A stretch of 64,000 bases of DNA from the NCBI RefSeq assembly GCF_025273675.1, contig NZ_CP045809.1, positions 3,968,001-4,032,000 of the forward strand. Direction: 5' to 3'. The notes below the pieces were generated by a model. The model saw only the letters and a program-made list of their open reading frames with translations. It was not told the origin of the DNA and ran no database searches. Of this stretch, positions 57,587-64,000 are shown piece after piece (the first letter of the stretch is position 1; each line of letters begins with the position of its first letter). Both the position numbers and the translations under genes were made by a program. Source of the stretch: Gordonia pseudamarae (lineage in GTDB: Bacteria; Actinomycetota; Actinomycetes; Mycobacteriales; Mycobacteriaceae).

Positions 57587-58057
57587 TCACCAGCGGTAGT
57601 GCGCGAAGGCCCGGTTGGCCTCGGCCATCTTGTGCGTGTCCTCGCGACGCTTCACCGAGGCGCCCAGACCGTTGGAGGCGTCCAGCAACTCGTTGGCCAG
57701 GCGCTCGACCATGGTCTTCTCCCGGCGCTGACGGCTGAAGGTGACCAGCCAGCGCAGGGCCAGGGTGTTGGCGCGGCCCGGCTTGACCTCGATCGGCACC
57801 TGGTAGGTGGCACCACCGACGCGACGGCTCTTGACCTCAAGGGTGGGCTTGACGTTGTCGAGCGCACGCTTGAGGGTGATGACCGGATCGGTGCCGGTCT
57901 TATCACGGGCCTGCTCGAGGGCCTGGTACACGATGCGCTCGGCGGTCGACTTCTTGCCGTCGAGGAGGATCTTGTTGATCAGCTGGGTGACCAGCGGCGA
58001 ACCGTAGACCGGGTCGTTGATCAGCGGACGCTTGGGGGCGGGTCCTTTACGTGGCAT
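57587..58057 (-). CDS. rpsG: 30S ribosomal protein S7
   Basis: Ribosomal protein S7, 156 aa, a head-assembly protein. [20 protein letters not shown] opens it, with [21 protein letters not shown] following, and [18 protein letters not shown] ends it. Length is normal. It lies five bases after rpsL. Confidence 0.98.
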   Translation of the reverse strand: MPRKGPAPKRPLINDPVYGSPLVTQLINKILLDGKKSTAERIVYQALEQARDKTGTDPVITLKRALDNVKPTLEVKSRRVGGATYQVPIEVKPGRANTLALRWLVTFSRQRREKTMVERLANELLDASNGLGASVKRREDTHKMAEANRAFAHYRW

Positions 58058-58062
58058 GTCGC

Positions 58063-58431
58063 TTATCCCTTCTTGGCGCCGTATTTGCTGCGGGCCTGCT
58101 TGCGGTCTTTGACACCCTGGGTGTCGAGCGAGCCGCGGATAACCTTGTAACGAACACCGGGGAGGTCCTTCACACGACCACCGCGGACGAGCACCATCGA
58201 GTGCTCCTGCAGGTTGTGGCCCTCACCGGGGATGTAGGCGGTCACCTCGACGGAGGTGGTCAGTCGCACACGGGCGACCTTCCGGAGCGCCGAGTTCGGC
58301 TTCTTCGGGGTGGTGGTGTACACGCGCGTGCACACACCGCGACGCTGCGGGCTCTCTTTCAGAGCCGCGGTCTTGGTCTTCGCCGGCTTGTCGTGGCGGC
58401 CCTTGCGGACCAGCTGATTAATGGTTGGCAC
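58063..58431 (-). CDS. rpsL: 30S ribosomal protein S12
   Basis: Ribosomal protein S12, 122 aa, in the decoding centre. [12 protein letters not shown] starts it. Lys43 (in [13 protein letters not shown]) and Lys88 (in [10 protein letters not shown]), the positions where streptomycin-resistance mutations arise, are both wild type. It is the first gene of the str operon (rpsL-rpsG-fusA-tuf). Confidence 0.98.
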   Translation of the reverse strand: MPTINQLVRKGRHDKPAKTKTAALKESPQRRGVCTRVYTTTPKKPNSALRKVARVRLTTSVEVTAYIPGEGHNLQEHSMVLVRGGRVKDLPGVRYKVIRGSLDTQGVKDRKQARSKYGAKKG

Positions 58432-58952
58432 TGAGGCCCTTCCTTGGTTGGCAATCTTCTGTTGTCGCGGTTTGTGCTCCGGGCAGCATCCGCGAACCGA
58501 GGTCCGCGGTTACTCCGCAACTCGCCCCACCAGCCCGTTTGTGCTGGTCAGTACACGTATCGCTACCCCGAGGTCGGGCGTGTTGCCTGGCCTCGTATCA
58601 GCGCCTGTCAGCGCTGCACGCCCTCCGCGGAGTCACCTCCGAGCATGCGGGTGGGCACGCAGACTGGCCCAGCATGTGCCGGGCACCGGCGATTCACTCT
58701 ACCGATCCGATTTGCACAGGTCAAAAAGCGCCTACCCAGCGCAAACAAGAGGTAAACCCACGACGACCACAACCCGACCGTCCCCTCCACCGCCCGATCC
58801 TCCCCTCCAGCTGGTCGAGCCGTCCCCTTCAGCCGGTTGTGAGGTGCGACGTGTCATCTGCCACCGCGAAGGGACCACCCTGGGCTGATCTCTTGCCATG
58901 AGGATGGGGCCACCTCGATTGCCAGTTATGGGACCACCGGCGTGTCGCGCTG
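58432..58952. other. Region upstream of rpsL
   Basis: This 521-base stretch between the S12 gene and an IS21 remnant holds the str promoter at 58696-58724 and the leader between it and rpsL. No gene is convincing here; the short open frames look like composition effects. Confidence 0.6.
58696..58724 (-). promoter_or_regulatory. Probable promoter of the str operon
   Basis: On the minus strand, TTGACC (58719-58724) and TAGAGT (58696-58701) are separated by exactly 17 bases, a good match to vegetative promoters. Transcription would start near 58689, giving a leader of about 260 bases before rpsL. Confidence 0.65.
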
Positions 58953-59770
58953 GTGGCCTCTCGTCTGTCCGTTGACGCGGCTGTGACGACGTCATGGAAG
59001 CGGGTGCGGCATGGCTACAGGGAGGTTGCTGTGGAGGAGATCAGGGAAGTGTTGCGGTTGGGGTCGGCGATGGGGTTGCCGGCGCCGGGGCTGCCTACGA
59101 TCGCCGCACATGCGGGCGTCGATCGCAAGGCGGTCCGACGGTACGTGGCGGCGGCGCGGGCGGCGGAGTTGATCTCGTCGGTGGTGGCCGGGGTTCGTCC
59201 GGTGCGGCCCGATGGTCATGGTCAGGCGCGAGAATCGTTGGTGCCGTTGATTGATCAGATCACGACCTGAGCCAAAGGGGGTACGAAGGAGCATCCGGTT
59301 CCGTTGACGGTCACCAAGATTCATGTTCTGTTGGGCCGTCAGGGGATCGTGGTTCCGTATCGTACGTTGATCCGGTTCGCCTCTGATCGGTGTGGGTATC
59401 GCCGCACCACGACGGTGCGGATCGTTGATGGTGATCCCGGAGCGGAATACCAGATCGACTTCGGCCATCTGGGCATGCTTGATGACGGGGAAACAGGGAA
59501 GCGCCGCAAGGTGTTCGCGGTGCTGATCCCGGACAACATGAAACCTGTTGTTACCCAGGCTTACACACTGAACCCGAGATTATCTCGGGGTTGGTAGGAT
59601 TACAGTCGGCATGCCGGGTTCGTCACCGACACTGCGAGGGTGGGTACACCGACCGACAAGCCTCGGGTCGAGCGCACGATCCACTATGCGCAGAACAACT
59701 TTTGGGCTGGTGAGGCATTCACCGGCCTCACCCAAACGCAGGCCGCCGCGGTGGCCGCCACACCACCGAG
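58953..59770 (+). pseudogene. IS21-family transposase (IstA) remnant
   Basis: Three disjoint pieces of one transposase can be read. The first (58953-59270) has the N-terminal HTH (LPTIAAHAGVDRKAVRRYV). The second (59304-59597) has the start of the DDE core (GAEYQIDFGHLG and RRKVFAVLIPD). The third (about 59610-59770) has TPTDKPRVERTIHYAQNNFW, carrying the last catalytic Glu region. A stop separates the first two, and part of the core is deleted before the third. No IstB partner and no clear inverted repeats were found, so it is immobile. Confidence 0.8.
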
Positions 59771-59944
59771 AAACGCCCGTCGCGAAATCTTTGTCGTTAT
59801 CTGCTCCCTTCCGACGTCGGCACTCGACAATAAGGGAGTCATCGGTGCCGGTGATTCACTCACGGTTCCCGGACGCCGATTCACAGCGGGCATCCAGCCG
59901 AACTACAGAAATCGGGCACGAGAGGCTGCTAGCCTCGGAGAACC

Positions 59945-61327
59945 ATGAACAGACGGCAATTCATTCTCGGCACCATCGGCGTGGGCGCGGTTACGGCCAT
60001 TGGCACGGCGTGCTCCTCCGGATCATCTATTGAGATGGAACACGTGAGAAGTGCGACCGCGATCACCCAGGTGTATGGCGAGGGACAGAAACTCATCGCG
60101 GTCGGGATTGAATACGACTCGAACATCGACACCACCAAACTTGCGACCTCTTCGTTTACGGTGACCGGCCGTACAGTGACCAAGGTCTACGCGAACACGT
60201 CAGCCGCAATCACCGACACGCCGGTCAACGGCCCGTTCGTCATCGTCGAACTATCGCCGACGGATTCAAACGCACTCCTGTGGGCCGGTCCCGAACCGGC
60301 CAACGGCGGAACCTCGGGATCAACGGACCCCTCCGCCGGCACAGCGCCGGCCGGGCAGTCGTCGACACCCGCAAGTCAGGACCCCTCCGTTGCGGGCCCG
60401 CCCCTTGGATCGTCCAGTAAGCCGGTGATCAAGTCCGCGACCGCGACGGTGAGCCAGACCGGGGCGGTCACCACGACCGCAGGCACCACATATGCGGGTA
60501 CCCCGACCGCCGAGGTCACCACAACCAAGACCGTCGATCCGCTCGTCGATCTGTTCGAGCAGAAGACCTTTTCCGACGCCACAACCGGACAGACGTTGCA
60601 GTACAACCTCTTTGTGCCCAAGAACTACTCACCGGCACGGAAGTATCCGCTCGTGCTGTTCATGCACGACGCGAGCGTCGTCGGCGCCGACGTGAAAGGG
60701 ACACTGGTACAAGGGCTCGGCGCGGTCTGCTGGGCATCACCTGAAGATCAGGCCCGTCACGAATGTTTCGTGGTGGCACCGCAATACCAGACTGTCGTCG
60801 TCAGCGATGACTACAACCCGGGACCGCTATTCGAAACCACCGTCAATCTGATCAACACCCTTACCTCGCAGTATTCGATTGACACGGCACATATGCACGC
60901 GACCGGCCAGTCGATGGGTGCGATGATGACGCTGGGCCTCAACATCCGTCACCCCGACCTGTTCTCCACGTCCTACGTGGTCGCCGGGCAATGGCCCTCC
61001 GATCAAGCGGCACCCTTGGCACACAAGCGATTATGGGTGACCGTTTCCCAGGGCGATGCGAAGGCATACCCGATGGGGAACGAGACCATGGCCGTCGTCC
61101 AGGACAACGGCGGCCAGGTCACCACAGCCACCTGGGACGCCCGAGCCACCCAGGCACAGTTTGCCACCGCGGTTGACGACGTTACATCGAAGGAAACCAA
61201 CATCAACTACGTATCGTTCTTACCCGGAACCGTGCCATCCACCGGTGGCGGAGCATCCGAACACATGGGCACATGGCAAATCGCCTACAGTATCCCCGGA
61301 ATACGGGACTGGGTCATGCAAAGCTGA
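59945..61327 (+). CDS. Tat-exported lipoprotein esterase (PHB-depolymerase-like)
   Basis: Secreted alpha/beta hydrolase of 460 aa. The N-terminus MNRRQFILGT carries the twin-arginine motif and ends in lipobox GTAC at residue 23. About 90 residues of beta-rich Ig-like fold follow, then a Thr/Ser/Pro linker (about residues 118-200), then the hydrolase. There YNLFVPKNYSPARKYPLVLF precedes the nucleophile elbow GQSMGAMM near residue 322, and the catalytic His is probably in ASEHMGTWQ near the end. This Ig plus depolymerase layout fits secreted esterases. IS remnants lie on both sides, and its base composition is less GC-rich than its neighbours. Confidence 0.85.
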   Translation: MNRRQFILGTIGVGAVTAIGTACSSGSSIEMEHVRSATAITQVYGEGQKLIAVGIEYDSNIDTTKLATSSFTVTGRTVTKVYANTSAAITDTPVNGPFVIVELSPTDSNALLWAGPEPANGGTSGSTDPSAGTAPAGQSSTPASQDPSVAGPPLGSSSKPVIKSATATVSQTGAVTTTAGTTYAGTPTAEVTTTKTVDPLVDLFEQKTFSDATTGQTLQYNLFVPKNYSPARKYPLVLFMHDASVVGADVKGTLVQGLGAVCWASPEDQARHECFVVAPQYQTVVVSDDYNPGPLFETTVNLINTLTSQYSIDTAHMHATGQSMGAMMTLGLNIRHPDLFSTSYVVAGQWPSDQAAPLAHKRLWVTVSQGDAKAYPMGNETMAVVQDNGGQVTTATWDARATQAQFATAVDDVTSKETNINYVSFLPGTVPSTGGGASEHMGTWQIAYSIPGIRDWVMQS

Positions 61328-61332
61328 TCACA

Positions 61333-61700
61333 GTGAATCGCCCCGAGTCTGATGGAGACTCTCAAACCAGCGAAGGATGAGAGTCATGGCAACGCGGTGA
61401 AGTCGCGTTCGACGCGGTCCTCGGGCCGCGGTGTCTCGACTCCCTCGCCGTGGGTGGTCTTGCGAGTCTTCTCCTGTGGGGAGCCATGGCGATTCGTACG
61501 ACAACGTGCTGGCCGCAGCACTGAACTCGCTGTTCAAGACCGAATGCATCCGCAACTCTGTGATGCGACCCACCGGTGGCTGGAAGTCCGTCGGCGACGT
61601 CGAGACAGACGTCGCCGAGTACATCGACTGGTTCAACCACAGGAGACCCCACGGTGAACTCAAGCACGTCCCACCGGACCAACAGGTAACCTTTTGGTAT
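61333..61700 (+). pseudogene. IS3-family element remnant (end plus OrfB C-terminus)
   Basis: The left part, 61333-61400, looks like an IS3-type terminal repeat (TGAATCGCCCCGAG) and the first bases of orfA. From about 61476 the C-terminal end of OrfB can be read: GSHGDSYDNVLAAALNSLFK and then YIDWFNHRRPHGEL. The middle of the element is missing. The usual Glu of the DDE triad (YDNxLAE) is Ala. It runs in frame into the next gene, but only as a remnant. Confidence 0.8.
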
Positions 61701-61772
61701 GTCGACTTCCGTCAAACGTCCGGCCGCGCGCGGCGGCACGATGGTGCCGCCGCCGCACGCCAAGGCGAAGTG

Positions 61773-62543
61773 ATGGCGGCCCGATTCGCGCGGGCGAACC
61801 CGGCACTGGCCCGGGCCGTGACACCGGTCGCGACCAGGGTGGCCCGCGTCTACGGCGGCGCCGTAGGCGTGCTGCTGACCGCCGCCCGTCGCGCGGGTTT
61901 CCCACGACTGCCCGGACCGGCGTCGACGATCGGTCTGCTGGCCGGCGCGCACGTGCTCGCGCTGACGTTCTGGCTCGGGCCGATCGGGGTGGTCGCGTCG
62001 GCGGCGGCCGGCTCGATCGCCGCCGCGGCCATCGCGTGGCGGGTGCGTTCCCGGCCGCTCGACCGGTACGAGCGGGCGATCGCGGTGCAGGTGTTCGGTG
62101 ACGCCGACTGGCTCGACGACGTCCGCCTGACCTCGATCTCGGTTCAGAACGGACGGGCGTTCGCCTTCCCCGGCGCCGATGGCCACACCTATCTCAACCT
62201 GGGCCGCAAGGGATTCGCCGCCCCACTCGACGGCAACCGCCTCTATCCGGCGATCGGCCAGATCCTCGTCCACGAACTGGTCCACGCCTGGCAGATCGCG
62301 CACGCCCCGTCACTGGCCGCGTTTCTCTCCCATGCCGCCGACGTCCAGATCCGCAACGAACTCGGCGACCAGGTCTATCGCATCGGCGAGGACCCCGTCG
62401 TCTGGGCCGACTGCAATCTGGAGCAGCAGGCCACCGCCGTGGACCGCTGGTACGCCGGTCGCCGCTCGGCCACGAATCGCCAGATGGACCCCGACGGCAC
62501 CGACGCCGCCACCATCACCGCCGCCCTCCACCGAAACCTCTGA
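61773..62543 (+). CDS. Membrane-associated HExxH protein of unknown function
   Basis: Protein of 256 aa. Two hydrophobic segments lie near residues 48-88 (GLLAGAHVLALTFWLGPIGV and a following Ala-rich stretch). The polar C-terminal half contains HELVHAWQ near residue 169, a zincin-type HExxH motif. A metalloprotease role is possible but not shown. ATG 61773 was chosen because the frame upstream encodes the IS3 remnant. Confidence 0.65.
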   Translation: MAARFARANPALARAVTPVATRVARVYGGAVGVLLTAARRAGFPRLPGPASTIGLLAGAHVLALTFWLGPIGVVASAAAGSIAAAAIAWRVRSRPLDRYERAIAVQVFGDADWLDDVRLTSISVQNGRAFAFPGADGHTYLNLGRKGFAAPLDGNRLYPAIGQILVHELVHAWQIAHAPSLAAFLSHAADVQIRNELGDQVYRIGEDPVVWADCNLEQQATAVDRWYAGRRSATNRQMDPDGTDAATITAALHRNL

Positions 62544-62588
62544 ACCCGCTCGCCTGCTCGGGCGCGGCTCGGGGCCGAGCACCGCCCG

Positions 62589-63191
62589 TCACTCCCCCAG
62601 CGCCGACCGCACCAGGTCGATGTAGGTCGCGACAACCTGGGCACGGCGTGTGGAGTCGTCGGAGAGAGTGTCGGCCAGGCCGAGTCCGCGCGCGAGGTCG
62701 AGGGTGAGCTGGGCGATGCGATGGATGTGTGCCTGGTCGTCGGAGTGCCCGAGCGCCTCGACGGTCATGCGGTGGGCGGCGCGGGCGAACTTCGCCTCGA
62801 GCGGCAGGATCAGCTCGCGCAGGGCCGGGTCGGAGGCCGCGGCCGCCCACACCTGTAGCGCGGCCTTGAACTCCTTGCCGGTGTAGATGCCGACGGCGCG
62901 GTGGACAACAGCCGCGACGCGGTCGCCCTCCCCAGTGGCAGTGGCAGTGGCAGTGGCCGACGATGCCACCTCGGTCAGATCGGCGAAGATCTGTTCCAGC
63001 GTGGCGGTGACGAGTGCCTCGCGGGTGGGGAAATGATGCTGGGCGGCTCCCCTGGATACCCCGGCGCGGGCGGCGACGGTGGCGACGGTGGCCGCCGACC
63101 AGCCCTGCTCGGCCAGTACGTCGACGGCCGCGCGCAGCAACCCTTCCCGGGTGATACGCGAACGCTCTTGCTGCGGAACGCGTTCGGTCAC
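62589..63191 (-). CDS. TetR family regulator
   Basis: Repressor of 200 aa. Its HTH is AATVATVAARAGVSRGAAQHHFPTREAL near residues 35-62. A short ATATATAT stretch near residue 85, encoded by a GTGGCA tandem repeat at about 62934-62957, may vary in length. ATG 63191 overlaps the stop of the enoyl-CoA hydratase gene upstream, so the two are co-transcribed. Confidence 0.9.
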   Translation of the reverse strand: MTERVPQQERSRITREGLLRAAVDVLAEQGWSAATVATVAARAGVSRGAAQHHFPTREALVTATLEQIFADLTEVASSATATATATGEGDRVAAVVHRAVGIYTGKEFKAALQVWAAAASDPALRELILPLEAKFARAAHRMTVEALGHSDDQAHIHRIAQLTLDLARGLGLADTLSDDSTRRAQVVATYIDLVRSALGE

Positions 63192-63976
63192 GTCAGATCC
63201 CAGGCCGGTTTCCGCTTCGACAAAAACGCGGTCATCCCTTCGTGTGCCTCATCGGTGCCGAACAGTGCCGCGGACTCCTCGGCGCGCCGGGCCGACGAGT
63301 CGGCGAATGTCGCCAGGACGTGTTCGGTGGTCAGTGCCTTCGACGCCGCCAGCCCCTGCGGCGACGCCTTGCGAACACCGGTCAGTACATCGGTCATATG
63401 TGCGTCGATCCCTTCCGCGTCGTCGGCGGCCGCGGTGAGCAGACCGATCTCGACGGCCTGCCCCGGGCCGAATTTCTCTCCCGTCAGAAAGTAGCGTGAG
63501 GCCGCCCGCGAGGAAAGCCGGGGTAGCACTGTCAGTGAGATGACCGCCGGCGCCAGCCCGAGCCGCGACTCGGTGAGCGCAAATGTGCACGCCGGACCGC
63601 CGATCGCGATGTCGGCGGCGGCGACGAGACCGAACCCACCGGCCCGTACGTGACCGTCGATCCGGGCTATCACCGGCTTCGGCAGTTCCAGGATCGAACG
63701 CATCAGCGCAATCATCGCACCGGTCCCCTGCGCGGACGCCTGTTCGGGTGTCGCACCCGACGCCAGGGCCTCGCTCAGGTCGGCTCCGGCGCAGAATGTT
63801 CCACCGGTGTGTGTCAACACCACCGCCCGCACATCCGGGTTTCGCGCGGCCTCCGCGAGCCCCGAACCCAGCTGTGTGACAAGCGTTGTGCTCAACGCGT
63901 TCCGGTTGGTCGGCGAATCCAGCGTCAACGTCAGCACTCCCGCGTCGACGTCCTGCCGCACCTTGGTCTCGGTCAC
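63188..63976 (-). CDS. Enoyl-CoA hydratase/isomerase family protein
   Basis: Crotonase-fold protein of 262 aa. TGGTFCAGADLSEAL holds the oxyanion-hole CAGADL near residue 66, and IDGHVRAGGFGLVAAADIAI near residue 105 holds the second oxyanion element, with Glu in LTESRLGLAP near 135. The length and ending KRKPAWDLT are typical of actinobacterial EchA proteins. GTG 63976 follows GGAGAAGGAG; GTG 63979 or 63997 are alternatives. It is probably regulated by the overlapping TetR gene and may act in fatty-acid or branched acyl-CoA breakdown. Confidence 0.9.
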   Translation of the reverse strand: MTETKVRQDVDAGVLTLTLDSPTNRNALSTTLVTQLGSGLAEAARNPDVRAVVLTHTGGTFCAGADLSEALASGATPEQASAQGTGAMIALMRSILELPKPVIARIDGHVRAGGFGLVAAADIAIGGPACTFALTESRLGLAPAVISLTVLPRLSSRAASRYFLTGEKFGPGQAVEIGLLTAAADDAEGIDAHMTDVLTGVRKASPQGLAASKALTTEHVLATFADSSARRAEESAALFGTDEAHEGMTAFLSKRKPAWDLT

Positions 63977-64000
63977 CACGATCTCCTTCTCCAGCACCGT

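Noticed and set aside
58421..58901. Three overlapping open frames upstream of rpsL
   Set aside because: They lack ribosome binding sites and domain features, overlap one another in different frames, and cover the probable str promoter.
61431..62543. A single 370-residue protein joining transposase and HExxH regions
   Set aside because: The first part is an IS3 OrfB remnant that happens to stay in frame. The HExxH gene has its own start at 61773.

Overview
This is high-GC actinobacterial chromosome. The gene set points to a mycolic-acid producer of the Gordonia/Rhodococcus/Mycobacterium group, most like Gordonia. It has an antigen-85-type mycolyltransferase, a complete mycofactocin cluster, KshB with a KstR-type operator, Mce-associated membrane proteins, and an S10 operon that ends at rpsQ. 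From memory, the backbone follows Mycobacterium tuberculosis Rv0682 to Rv0710 (rpsL, rpsG, fusA, tuf, an SDR, a ferredoxin reductase, mftR, mftA-G, rpsJ to rpsQ), read here right to left with many extra genes inserted.

Layout. 1-6413: 5' part of a nonribosomal peptide synthetase (minus strand). 7096-10153: divergent DrrABC-type exporter. 10204-11132: VbhA-like antitoxin and Fic toxin. 11221-14511: two secreted lipoprotein genes lying between a broken 3' copy of rpsQ and the intact rpsQ. 14221-19525: S10 ribosomal operon. 20073-22239: MarR regulator and 14-TM efflux pump. 22588-25902: GntR regulator, NCS1 transporter and hydantoin/allantoin racemase. 25959-26447: hotdog-fold protein. 26476-36293: mycofactocin locus in the order mftG, F, E, (racemase and SDR), D, C, B, A, with mftR divergent. 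The 34-codon mftA is included. 36331-40051: hypothetical protein with a coding minisatellite, KshB, ferredoxin reductase. 40140-42528: four Mce-associated proteins, the first one frameshifted. 42677-46799: APC permease, UspA, TetR, VOC protein. 46884-53707: DUF4139 protein, XRE regulator with methionine aminopeptidase, TetR, MenC, a hydrolase and a mycolyltransferase. 53898-58431: str operon (tuf, fusA, rpsG, rpsL). 58953-61700: IS21 and IS3 remnants flanking a Tat lipoprotein esterase. 61773-63976: HExxH protein, TetR, enoyl-CoA hydratase.

How the genes work together. The mycofactocin genes make and glycosylate a peptide-derived redox cofactor. The SDR inside the locus belongs to the family that depends on it. 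The SDR and KshB each carry an exact match to the published KstR operator (TnnAACnnGTTnnA), which suggests that part of the mycofactocin-dependent redox chemistry is switched on with sterol degradation. The alpha-methylacyl-CoA racemase in the same block would fit side-chain metabolism. The NRPS with its divergent exporter is a candidate secreted-peptide pathway whose remaining genes lie left of the window.

Limits. All product calls rest on reading motifs and recalled families, without database searches. Start codons are chosen from ribosome binding sites and family length. Operators and promoters are pattern matches only.
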